Assembly (NCBI RefSeq): GCF_000419765.1
Contig: NZ_ATTQ01000013.1
Coordinates: 62,001 to 126,000, forward strand
Direction of reading: 5' to 3'
From: Rhizobium mongolense USDA 1844
GTDB taxonomy: Bacteria > Pseudomonadota > Alphaproteobacteria > Rhizobiales > Rhizobiaceae
Length of the DNA: 64,000 nt
Shown: positions 25,733 to 33,885 of the stretch, one piece after another
Position numbering within the stretch: the stretch's first letter is position 1
Layout: every line of letters starts with the position of its first letter
Made by a program: the position numbers and the translations under genes
The notes under the pieces: model-generated
What the model saw: only the letters and a program-made list of their open reading frames with translations
Told to the model about the DNA's origin: nothing
The model's database searches: none

Positions 25733-26241
25733 AATTTCTGTTGTCCCACCCGGAGACATCGGTAACAAAACGTACCTAACACATGGGTGACAACCTCGTG
25801 CCGAACGGGTTGTCGATGGTTTGCAAGGTCCTCTCGGGTACCATCAACGACGGCGAACTTCATTCTCGTCTCCAATAGCCATAGCTACGCCGATCACGGC
25901 GGGTGCATGTTTCACAAGGGAAAGTGGCGGGCGGCTTGAATACCGCTTGGAGCTTCTTCGGGCAGTTTCGACTGCCTCATCTTCTTATCCGTCTGGTCCG
26001 CCTGACGAATACCCGGACGGTAGCCGGGACATTGTACAAAATCAATTGCTGGCGACGCTCCATCCACAGAGACCAAAAAAGGGCGTGTCCATGGCAGCAA
26101 TGCGCCGCCACAAGCGGCCATTGCGGCTTTCGCAGAACTCCGTACTATGTGCTGTCGCAACAGTTAGGAAAACACAATTGCCCTAGCCTTGAGCTAGAGC
26201 CTCAACGGTTTAATGTCCTTTATCACATATGGGGGGTGCTC
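25733..26241. other. Non-coding stretch between tRNA-Arg and the acetyltransferase gene
   Basis: No convincing gene is present in this 500-bp stretch on either strand. Open frames exist but show no recognisable domain. Bases 25740-25870 read on the minus strand resemble leftover insertion-sequence or repeat DNA, but I could not name a family. No second copy of the tRNA 3' end (an attachment-site repeat) was seen here or elsewhere in the window by eye. Confidence 0.4.
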
Positions 26242-26691
26242 GTGCAGGCAACGATCCAGCTCGTCAGAGATCCGGGTTCACATGAACGGTCCGCCATTGC
26301 CGCGTCGCTGATCGAGTTCAACGCGTCTCGTATCGGGCATCCGACCGAAGATAAACTGCTGGTCTTAACTGTCACTGAGCCCAAAACGGGAAATATCAAA
26401 GGTGGGCTTTGGGGTAGCACGATTCATGACCACCTGCATGTCGATCTACTGGTAGTGCCGGAAGCGCTTCGCCATGGTGGTATTGGCCGTCGTCTCATGG
26501 CGCTCGCTGAGCAAGAGGCGATAGATCGCGGCTGCCGAGGCGCGTGGCTCACAACCCATAGCTTCCAGGCGCGCGGGTTTTACGAACGGCTTGGGTATGA
26601 GGCCTTCGGGATCATGGATGATTTTCCACCGGGACACAGCTTTATCTTTCTGCGGAAGCGATTTGAGACGCCCGGAGACTTAGCGTTATGA
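26242..26691 (+). CDS. GNAT family N-acetyltransferase
   Basis: A 149-residue protein with a GNAT fold. Acetyl-CoA motif A is LLVVPEALRHGGIGRRLMALAEQEA (pattern R-x-x-G-x-G/A), followed by GCRGAWLTTHSFQARGFYERLGYEAFG (motif B). The substrate is unknown. The reading frame extends far upstream with no similarity, so I place the start at the GTG at 26242, five bases after a GGGGGG ribosome binding site. It is an isolated gene between an empty stretch and insertion-sequence debris. Confidence 0.75.
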   Translation: MQATIQLVRDPGSHERSAIAASLIEFNASRIGHPTEDKLLVLTVTEPKTGNIKGGLWGSTIHDHLHVDLLVVPEALRHGGIGRRLMALAEQEAIDRGCRGAWLTTHSFQARGFYERLGYEAFGIMDDFPPGHSFIFLRKRFETPGDLAL

Positions 26692-26880
26692 AACTGCCGT
26701 CATCGCCGCGTAGCACGCACGTGCGATTGTTGAGAATTCCTGTCGCATATTGCCGATGATCGGCCATGCCAAGAGTTTCTGCGTCACCAACATGAAGCTA
26801 AGATCCGACGATCTCGAATCCTGCGGGATTACGGAGAGGCTGTTGGAGCAACTGCGTCCGTTGGTCAGTCCGCTGCCCGT

Positions 26881-27213
26881 ATGCGTGTTACGGCAAGGGC
26901 GCCGTGGTCCTTTCCGCTGAAAATGGCGGAAGCCAGCGTGCAGTCCGCTTCAGCCGAAAAGCTATTTCACCCTAGGATCGACGAGGACGAAATCTCCGGC
27001 GACAGGTTTCCGGGCCCCCTCGCCTGCACCTCCGCCGGCGAAACGGACCAGATTTCCTGCAATGGAGACGGAGTGATGCTATCCTATGTTAGCTCCAACG
27101 GGGAGTACATCCTGACGATGTTCGGTAAGGGGCCGGTAGTGTTGGAGACTGGGCAATATTCATGGCTGGCGAATGGTTGTGTGCGTCAAGTTCTGCAAAA
27201 TTGGCGGTCATGA
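26881..27213 (+). CDS. Possible hypothetical protein of 110 residues
   Basis: An open frame from ATG 26881 to TGA 27213 with no recognised domain. The C-terminal half has protein-like character (GDGVMLSYVSSNGEYILTMFGKG). No clear ribosome binding site precedes the ATG. The end overlaps what looks like the outer edge of the insertion-sequence remnant, so even if it was once a gene the last residues may come from the element. The 190 bp before it (26692-26880) hold nothing I can identify. Confidence 0.25.
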   Translation: MRVTARAPWSFPLKMAEASVQSASAEKLFHPRIDEDEISGDRFPGPLACTSAGETDQISCNGDGVMLSYVSSNGEYILTMFGKGPVVLETGQYSWLANGCVRQVLQNWRS

Positions 27214-27219
27214 AGCTGG

Positions 27220-27345
27220 TCATGCGGCTGCTTTGAGCATGATCTTCTTGTGTTCTTTCAGATCCTCCATGTTGATGTAGCGGTTGGCTTCGAGCCACTT
27301 CTCGTGCGTTTCGACGGCAAGCGCCCGTACCAGACGCAGGCAACT
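27220..27345 (-). mobile_element. C-terminal scrap of an IS256-type (mutator) transposase
   Basis: On the minus strand this encodes LVRALAVETHEKWLEANRYINMEDLKEHKK and then MLKAAA with a TGA stop, a C-terminus I recognise from IS256-family transposases of rhizobia. Only about 40 residues remain; the rest is replaced by the truncated Ku gene at about 27345. Bases just beyond the stop (27185-27215, reading CCAATTTTGCAGAACTTGAC on the minus strand) may be the element's terminal repeat. It is non-functional. Confidence 0.6.
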
Positions 27346-27951
27346 GGCCGCATCACCTTCAACACCATCAACAAGGCCACGGGCAATCGCGTCAACCGTG
27401 TCTTCATCGATAGCGACAGAGGATCCGGTGCCGAAGGAGAAGCAAACCAAAGGGTTCGGGATCGAGAACGGCCAGTACATCATAATTGACCCCGAGGAAG
27501 TCGCGGCGACGATCCCCGAGAGCAACAAGACGCTCGAGATCGAGGCCTTCATCCCCTGCTCCGATGTCGACGACGTCTACTTCGACAAGCCCTACTACCT
27601 CACGCCGGATAAGATGGGCGGCGACGCCTTCGTTGCCCTGCGCGATGGCATGAAGAAGTCGAATGTCGCGGCCATCGCCCGCACCGTTCTCTTCCGCCGC
27701 ATGCGCACCGCCCTGATACGCCCGCACGGCAAAGGCCTCATCGCGACGACCATGAACTACGATTACGAGGTTCGCTCGTCGAAGAAGGCTTTCGAGGAAA
27801 TGCCGAAGCTGAAGATCGAGGGTGAGATGCTCGATCTCGCCAAGCACATCATCGCGACGAAGAAGGGCGAGTTTGATCCGGCGACGTTCGATGACCGCTA
27901 TGAAGCCGCCCTCGCCGATCTCGTGAAGGCGAAGATGGAGGGTAAGGTGCT
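27345..27951 (+). pseudogene. Ku family DNA end-binding protein, truncated at both ends and frameshifted
   Basis: Bacterial Ku forms the ring on DNA ends in LigD-dependent end joining. The visible pieces are ITFNTINKATGNRVNRVFIDSD in one frame, then after a frame change near 27412 GFGIENGQYIIIDPEE, IEAFIPCSDVDDVYFDKPYYL, MKKSNVAAIARTVLFRRM and KGLIATTMNYDYEVR. The first 20-30 residues (normally MAxRxxWKGxLKLSLVSCPV) are gone, replaced by the transposase tail. The C-terminus stops after KAKMEGK, where unrelated hydrolase sequence begins at 27952. No ligD is nearby. It is surely inactive. Confidence 0.85.
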
Positions 27952-28503
27952 GCCGACGTCGATGTCGACGTCTTCCGCCAGCAGATCGCCGACATGGGCA
28001 AGCAGCATCCGCAGTTCACACTGTTCGTGTCCCGCGACGACAAGGCGCTGGCGTTTTCGCGCCGGGTCTGGGGCGACGTCTTCCGGCTCGGCGCCATCGA
28101 TCCTGCGCAGGCTCCGTACAAGAAGGAACTCGAAGACAACGAGATCATGGTGATCGATCTCACTAAGATCAAATCCGGCGACAGCATGAACCATGGCAAG
28201 TTCGCTGAGTCTCCCCAGATCGTCCAGCTCATAGGCCAGCGTATTTCGGAGGGGCCGACCCTGACGGACAGTCACGTCGGACTTGGCGACCAGATTCTGG
28301 TGGCGACCACCGGGGCGGCGACCACGGCAGGCAAGGTCGCTGGACTGGTTCTAGCCGCGCCCGTTGCCGTGGTCGATCAGGACACACGTGACAACTATGC
28401 CAGCCACGTCGGCAGTGTGGCGGGCACGGGTGGCGCGCGGCCGGCCGCAGTAACGGTCAAGCACTGCGAGGAAGGACGACCGACGCCGAACTGCAAACGG
28501 TAG
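27952..28503 (+). pseudogene. 3' half of a DUF900 alpha/beta-hydrolase gene
   Basis: From ADVDVDVFRQQIADMGKQHP to the stop, the frame matches the C-terminal 170 residues of the intact hydrolase encoded at 51014-52327 (for example FTLFVSRDDKALAFSRRVWGD, MNHGKFAESPQIVQLIG, VAVVDQDTRDNYASHVG). The N-terminal 270 residues, including the nucleophile serine, are absent and the frame is joined to Ku. The divergence shows it is a paralogue, not a recent copy. A complementary 5' half lies inverted at 30740-31257. Confidence 0.85.
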
Positions 28504-28589
28504 TATTCGAGGCTTCCAGCCTCGGCGGCCGGTCAGTGATATACTTTGATTCGCCAATACCAACGTGACTGCAATACAAGGGGACTTTC

Positions 28590-29377
28590 ATGAGGGTAAT
28601 TCTGGTACAGGCTGCGGTTCTTTGTGCAAGCCTTGCGGCCGCTTCGTCTGGACGGACCGCGGACATCGCGCCGGGCATTCCGGAAGCCAAGGTGGTCGAA
28701 AGCGAAAGCGGCTGGTCGTACACCGCGGCTCCCTACTTCTGGGCTGCAGGGTTGTCGGGAGACATGGCGCAATCGGTCTGCCCGAAGTCCATATCGACGC
28801 CAGCTTCGGCGACATATTGGAGAACCTCGACTTCGCCTTCATGGCGGCAGGCGAAGCCCGGCACGACCGCTTCAGTATCTTCGGCGACATCATGTACACC
28901 AAGCTCGGAGCGGACGCGAACACGAGAAACGGCATCCTCGCAGACAGCGTGGACGTGACCTCGAAGACCTTTGCCGGACTGCTCGGGGCCGGATATTCCG
29001 TGCTCGAGAACCAGTCGGGTCATCTCGACATCGTCGGCGGCGTCCGCGTCTGGTCGGTCGATACGACGATCGGATTCAACGGCGGCATCCTGGGCGGCCG
29101 TGAAGCGGACGATGGCGCGACCTGGGTCGACGCCCTCGCGGGTGTCAGGGGGAACTACTTCTTCACGCCTGAAATCTACGTCACCGGCTGGGGTCTTGTC
29201 GGCGGCGGCGGCGCGGATATCGACTGGGATGTCTCACTGGCGCTCGGCTACAAGTTCACCGACACGATCTCTGCGGTCGCCGGCTACCGGGCGGTGGGCG
29301 TGAACTATAACCACGATGGCTTTGTATTCGACGTCGTCGAGCAGGGTCCGATCATCGGCGTCGCGTTTCACTTCTAG
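28590..29377 (+). pseudogene. Outer-membrane beta-barrel protein with one frameshift
   Basis: It begins with a signal peptide (MRVILVQAAVLCASLAAASSG) and SGWSYTAAPYFWAAGLSGDMA. The frame then shifts by one base near 28770, and the second frame continues with VHIDASFGDILENLDFAFMA, GDIMYTKLGADA, FAGLLGAGYSVLENQSG and a C-terminal GPIIGVAFHF ending in phenylalanine, as barrel proteins do. If the frameshift is a sequencing error, this is an intact porin-like protein of about 260 residues. The function is unknown; the family occurs next to hydrolases like the one before it. Confidence 0.75.
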
Positions 29378-29419
29378 GCGACGGCTCGTGAAAATTCGAT
29401 CGTGGTTCAATGGAGAAGC

Positions 29420-29556
29420 ATGCCGGCAGGCAGATCGGGAACTTCAACGGCAAGGAAGGAAGCTATGAGGGCAAGATCACCGATCCAGACGCGAACAAGA
29501 CCTACGACGGCTCCCTGTGTCCTCAAGGTCGTGTGTGAATCGCAGACCTGGCCCGC
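29420..29556 (+). pseudogene. DUF2147 domain remnant
   Basis: The phrases EGKITDPDANKTYDGSL in one frame and CVLKVVCESQTWPAF in another occur in the order found at the end of DUF2147 proteins (small secreted proteins; compare DGKTYSG ... CVLGxLCxSQTW). The start is missing and the frame is broken, so only a scrap is left. It lies between the barrel gene and the intact membrane protein gene. Confidence 0.5.
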
Positions 29557-29595
29557 CTTTGACGGCGTCATAAAATCAACTGCGGAGATGTCGAG

Positions 29596-30360
29596 ATGGG
29601 CTCGATTTTAATCGGCGGGGCCGTGTTCGTGTGCCTTGTCGGGGCGGCGCTGCTGGGTATGTTTCTTCGCGAACGCATACCGAGTCATCATCTCGATTCC
29701 GACTCCAAGGACGTGATTCGGCTGGCGACGGCTATCGTCGGAACGCTGTCGGCGCTCGCCCTCGGTCTTCTCATCGCGTCGGCGAAGAACGACTACGACA
29801 CCACGGACGCCGAACTTCGAAGTTCGGTCGCGCAAGTGTTACTGCTTGACCGCGTCATGGCTCAGTACGGCACCGAGGCCGCGATGGCTCGCGCCCGATT
29901 ACGCGATCTCATCGAGGCCAGACTGAGGCATGGGTGGGGCGATGCAAACCCGGACGACCCCGTCGTCGATCCCTACGACGTGTCGCAGACCATCGAGCCC
30001 ATACAGGCCGAACTTCGCGCGCTGGTTCCAAAGGACGACGCTCGCCGCATGATCCAGACGCGCGCCCTCGAGGTGAGTGGCAATCTTGCAGAAGCGCACT
30101 GGATGGCGGTCGAGACCGACGCCGAGGGACTGCCGACCGCGTTTCTCGTAATCCTGGTGTTCTGGCTCGCATGGCTGTTCGCGACGTTCGGACTTCAGGC
30201 TCCCGCAAATCTCACCGTGGTAAGCGTGATCCTGGTGTGCTCGTTGTCGGTGGCCGCGGCAGTTTTTCTTGTGGTCGACATGGCCCACCCGTACATCGGG
30301 GTTATCCACGTCTCAGAAGCGCCGTTGAGGTCCGCCCTCGCCCATATCGGAAATCGGTAG
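29596..30360 (+). CDS. DUF4239 (bestrophin-like domain) membrane protein
   Basis: A 254-residue protein with a first helix at residues 3-23 (IGGAVFVCLVGAALLGMFL), a second in TAIVGTLSALALGLLIASAKNDYD, a charged soluble middle, and two C-terminal helices (FLVILVFWLAWLFATFGL, VVSVILVCSLSVAAAVFLVVDM). This layout and the AKNDYDTTDAELRSSVAQVLLLDR segment fit the DUF4239/bestrophin-like family, whose role is not established. It is the only intact gene in the 27-31 kb debris zone. Confidence 0.7.
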   Translation: MGSILIGGAVFVCLVGAALLGMFLRERIPSHHLDSDSKDVIRLATAIVGTLSALALGLLIASAKNDYDTTDAELRSSVAQVLLLDRVMAQYGTEAAMARARLRDLIEARLRHGWGDANPDDPVVDPYDVSQTIEPIQAELRALVPKDDARRMIQTRALEVSGNLAEAHWMAVETDAEGLPTAFLVILVFWLAWLFATFGLQAPANLTVVSVILVCSLSVAAAVFLVVDMAHPYIGVIHVSEAPLRSALAHIGNR

Positions 30361-30429
30361 CGTGGCTTGTCGGGGTCGCTTGAGCCCCAGTTTCTGGCCG
30401 GCCAGCACGGTCGAGATGTTGATCTTCTT

Positions 30430-30575
30430 GGGGCAATCGAGAACGTCCAGCCATCCGGAGCCTCGGCAGGCTGCGGGTCCTGGGTCAGGAGAGGCGATAA
30501 GTCGGCCGCCTAGGCACCGCCGCAAATCATGGCGGCGAAAGCCGCGGAGAGCCCGAGTTTCAAAAAGTTTGTCAT
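30430..30575 (-). pseudogene. N-terminal fragment of a second beta-barrel outer-membrane protein
   Basis: On the minus strand, after an AGGA site, the frame reads MTNFLKLGLSAAFAAMICGGA, then a TAG, then AADLSPLLTQDPQPAEAPDG and WTFSIAP. Signal peptide plus WTFSIAP parallels the start of the barrel gene at 28590 (GWSYTAAPYFW). The remainder of the protein is absent and a stop interrupts it at codon 22. It lies directly downstream of the inverted DUF900 fragment, as the + strand barrel gene lies downstream of the other DUF900 fragment. Confidence 0.6.
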
Positions 30576-30739
30576 CGTCCTATCCCTTCTGTCGGAAGGC
30601 ACCGCTGCCCCATTTGCTTCCTAAGTTCTGCGCCGCGCGGCATGCCGGATCCCTTCTCGCTGTCTGCTTCGATGTGCATTCGTTTACCGCAATCTTCTGC
30701 TTTCCGCCGATGTGTCCAGCCATCCCGCTTACGTGGTGC

Positions 30740-31257
30740 GCGTAGTTGTCTCCTCTTGACGCCTGAGTCGTGGACTATCTGTGCGAAGCGAGACGGAGTC
30801 CTCGAACCGGTTGTTGAACCCAGGATGAACACAAGGACGCTGCGGTCAGGGCTCTTCTTGACGGCGACGTTGAGCCAAGTCTTTGCTGCGTCTTTGGTCA
30901 GCTCGTCCGCCTTCAAAGTCGCGAAGTCGGTCGCCGGATTGGGGGGAACCTTTTTGGCCAGGCGACTTCGCCGACCTTGCGAACAGGCGGGATCGACACC
31001 GTGATATCCGCGAAGGCTGGCGCGCGCTCGCCCGTGAACATCTCTCCGGCATGCTCCGAGCGGCCACGCGTGGTCGTGATTAGCATGCTGACCCGGCTCG
31101 AACCGGGCGACGCGTCGGCAACGGGCGTCAAAACGCCTTTTGGATGCCCACCACATCCCGCAGGGATGATGAGCGCAACGCAAAGCGACAGCCGCCGAAG
31201 ACGACGAAGAGACGATGACGAGGTGACGCGGATGCCATCACTGAGTAGACTGCTCAC
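30740..31257 (-). pseudogene. 5' half of a DUF900 alpha/beta-hydrolase gene, multiply frameshifted
   Basis: The minus strand encodes CGGHPKGVLTPVADASPG, MLITTTRGRS, EMFTGERAPAFADITVSIPP, VRKVGEVAWPKR, then in another frame PNPATDFATLKADELTKDA, KKSPDRSVLVFI and RFAQIVHDSGV. These match residues about 30-175 of the intact hydrolase at 51014. Frame changes occur near 30950 and around the HGFNN motif (near 30790-30830). The lipoprotein signal and lipobox cysteine are still recognisable. The gene is dead and ends before the nucleophile region. Confidence 0.8.
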
Positions 31258-31419
31258 GCTTCCCCCCGAGCCTAAGTCATGTTCAGCGCAGCAAGCGTCC
31301 CCAAAGGTCTGCGCGTTCGCAAGGACAAATCAGCTCTCTTCAAATAGCAAGTATTGGAGCCGAAGCACAGCAATACTTGGTCGTGCGGACGCCACTAGTT
31401 GGCCAATGTATCTTTGCCA

Positions 31420-33846
31420 TCATTTCGTACCGGTTACTTCCCGCAATTGTCTGACCAGCTCTGCAATCTGTGGATCGTCCGGCCGCAGGCGGGCCAGCGT
31501 CTCGGCATATTCCAGCGTCTCCGGGAAACGTCGGAGCTTCAGTCCATACTTGACTGCAGTTCCGAGCAGATCGGCGTCGAGTTCTCCACCCGCAACTGCG
31601 CGACCGAGCAGGTAGAATGCTTCCTCCGTCCGGCCGAGCGAGTCGAGTGCGATGGCAAGCGTCGTCTTGTAGCGGGCATTTACCGGATCCAGCCGTACGG
31701 CTTCATCGAGTTCCCGAATAGCCTGCGGCATTGCTTTCTTGCGAACGAGCGACAGCGCGTGTCCGTAGCGCAGATCCGCGCGATCGGGCGAGATCGCGAT
31801 GGCTTCGGCGTAGGCGCGTTCCGATTTGTCGTTTTGCCCCGTGGCGCGGTAGAGTTCTGCAAGGTTGATATGCGGACCCGCAAGCGCCCGGTCCAGCACG
31901 ATCGCCTTGTGGAATGCCTTTTCCGCGTCTCCGGCACGCCGCTGGGCCAACAGGAAGGTGCCGTAGTTGTTCTGGGCCTCGGCGACGTCGGCGTTGGCCT
32001 CGACATAGGCACGCAGGTCTTCGACGGCGGCGTCGAAGCTCCTTCGTTGATTGCCAAGGAGATCCAACGACGGCGTGCTGCCGAGTGCCGTCGCTGCAGC
32101 CACGCGTACAGCGCGGGTTTCATCACCAAGCAGATTGCCGATAGCCTCCAGCCTGAGTCCGGGCGGCAAGTTGCCGGCCGCCTCCGCCGCCCCCAGCCTG
32201 ACCAGAGGATCGGAGTCGCCCGCGGCCGCTTTTACGTCCGCGGCGACGTCCGGTCCGCCGATGCGGCTCATCTGCGCGATCGCGCTGCCTCTGACGATGC
32301 CGGCCTGTTCTTTGTCCACGACAAGCTTGTGCAGAGCCTCGATCGAATCCGGATCGCTTCTTGCGGCCCCGGCGAAAGCGTGCGCGATCGTCGGGCGCGC
32401 GCGCCAAGCGGTGCCGTACCAATTGTCCATGTTCTCCGCCGCCCACGCATTGGTTTTGCCCTCGTGACACGTCGTACAGGCGTTCGGCGTCCCGTAAGCG
32501 GCGGAGAGATCGGGGCGCGGGATCACGAAGGAGTGGTCGCGCCGCGGATCGACCTTCATATAGGTGCGCTCCGGCATGTGACAGTTAGCGCACTGCGCGC
32601 CGCTCGAACCGACCGGATGGTGGGTATGGGCCGGGGTGTCGAACACGCCGCTCGGGTCATTCTTGGTGAACCGCTCCGGCGCGGTTTCCGTATGGCATTG
32701 CGTGCACAAGGCGTTGCCATCCGCCTTCAACGTTGCCGCGTGCGGACTGTGGCAGTCGAGGCAGGTGACGCCCGCTCTTGCCATCTTGCTCTGCTGGAAG
32801 GAGCCATACTCAAACACCTCGTCGAGAATCTGTCCGTCAGGAAAATAGAGGTCCGGACGGAGCAACGCCGGCGAAAAATAACCAAGAAAAGACTTCCCGG
32901 CAGCATAGCCGTCACCAAGCTTGATCCGCCTCGAGTGGCAACCGAAGCAGGTATTCACGTCGACCTGCGATAGCCCCTGGCCTGAAGCGACGGGCATGGA
33001 AGCACCTTTCGATCTTGCCTCGGCCCATTCGACATGCTTGGCACCGCCCCCGTGACAGGATTGGCAGCCGATGCTGGTCGCGACATAGGTCGACTTATAG
33101 TCGTTCGTCTGGGACTGGAAGTTGCGACGGGGATCGGTCGAATGACAGTCGATGCAGGTGCGGTTCCACCGGTAGAACGGACCTGTCCAATGATATGTCA
33201 AGCCCGGTTTTGGCGGCGTGCCTTCGCCAAGCCAGAACCATTCCTGCTTGCTGGTATCCCAGGCAATGTCGAGAGCCTGCAGCCTGCCGCCGCCCAGATC
33301 GACCAGATACTGCTGCAGAGGCGCATAGGCGAAGGTGTATTTGACCTCGAATTCCTCCTGCTTGCCATCCGGCCCTTCGGTCCGGACGAAGAAGCGGCCG
33401 CTGCGGCGAGAAAAGCTCGTGACGATACCGTCGTGATCGAACCGGACATTGTTGAAATTGCCCCGCACCGTCCTGTCATTGGCGAGTGCCATCGCCTTGG
33501 CGTGGTGCGACTTGGCGAAGGCGGCGGCCTGATCGCCATGACAGGATGCACACGTCTTTTCGTCCACGAATCCGTCGTGGATGGAGATCCGAGGATCCGC
33601 GGTGGACGCCGGAGCCACCTCCTCCGCAAGGGTCTGTCCGGCGAACGCAAGCAGGCACAGCAAAAGAGCTGCGTGAAAAATTGAAGTGCGCCCGATGCGA
33701 AAAAGCAATCGGGCCTTCCGCCGTCCGAGCGGAACTCGCGCATCGGGCTTCAACGCGCGACTAAAGACGTCGGGCGAAGAATTGGCCGACAAACGCGCCA
33801 TTTTCATCAAACCTACCGTCACCAAAACTCCCATCGTGGAAGGCAT
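31420..33846 (-). CDS. Periplasmic octaheme cytochrome c with HEAT-like and TPR repeats
   Basis: An 808-residue protein. After a hydrophobic signal segment (FHAALLLCLLAFAGQTLAEE, about residues 57-77) come eight CxxCH heme-binding motifs: CASCH, CIDCH, CQSCH, CFGCH, CLDCH, CTQCH, CANCH and CTTCH. Next is a HEAT-like stretch (AIAQMSRIGGPDVAADVK, VRVAAATALGS) and at least three TPR units (AEAQNNYGTFLLAQRRAGDAEKAF, AGPHINLAELYRATGQNDK, ADLRYGHALSLVRK). It should act in periplasmic electron transfer. The hydroxylamine oxidoreductase/nitrite reductase-type multiheme fold is possible, but I see no proof of catalysis. The long N-terminus before the signal suggests a later true start (for example near 33801). 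It is last in the sulfatase operon. Confidence 0.85.
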   Translation of the reverse strand: MPSTMGVLVTVGLMKMARLSANSSPDVFSRALKPDARVPLGRRKARLLFRIGRTSIFHAALLLCLLAFAGQTLAEEVAPASTADPRISIHDGFVDEKTCASCHGDQAAAFAKSHHAKAMALANDRTVRGNFNNVRFDHDGIVTSFSRRSGRFFVRTEGPDGKQEEFEVKYTFAYAPLQQYLVDLGGGRLQALDIAWDTSKQEWFWLGEGTPPKPGLTYHWTGPFYRWNRTCIDCHSTDPRRNFQSQTNDYKSTYVATSIGCQSCHGGGAKHVEWAEARSKGASMPVASGQGLSQVDVNTCFGCHSRRIKLGDGYAAGKSFLGYFSPALLRPDLYFPDGQILDEVFEYGSFQQSKMARAGVTCLDCHSPHAATLKADGNALCTQCHTETAPERFTKNDPSGVFDTPAHTHHPVGSSGAQCANCHMPERTYMKVDPRRDHSFVIPRPDLSAAYGTPNACTTCHEGKTNAWAAENMDNWYGTAWRARPTIAHAFAGAARSDPDSIEALHKLVVDKEQAGIVRGSAIAQMSRIGGPDVAADVKAAAGDSDPLVRLGAAEAAGNLPPGLRLEAIGNLLGDETRAVRVAAATALGSTPSLDLLGNQRRSFDAAVEDLRAYVEANADVAEAQNNYGTFLLAQRRAGDAEKAFHKAIVLDRALAGPHINLAELYRATGQNDKSERAYAEAIAISPDRADLRYGHALSLVRKKAMPQAIRELDEAVRLDPVNARYKTTLAIALDSLGRTEEAFYLLGRAVAGGELDADLLGTAVKYGLKLRRFPETLEYAETLARLRPDDPQIAELVRQLREVTGTK

Positions 33847-33885
33847 CCCACAAAGACCCCCGCTGAAAACAGCGCATCCGTAGTC

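Noticed and set aside
25648..25875. Minus-strand open frame of 75 residues ending in APDRIRTCDLWNRNPTLYPAELRVHA
   Set aside because: Its C-terminal part is the antisense of tRNA-Arg; this peptide is a well-known false prediction over tRNA genes.
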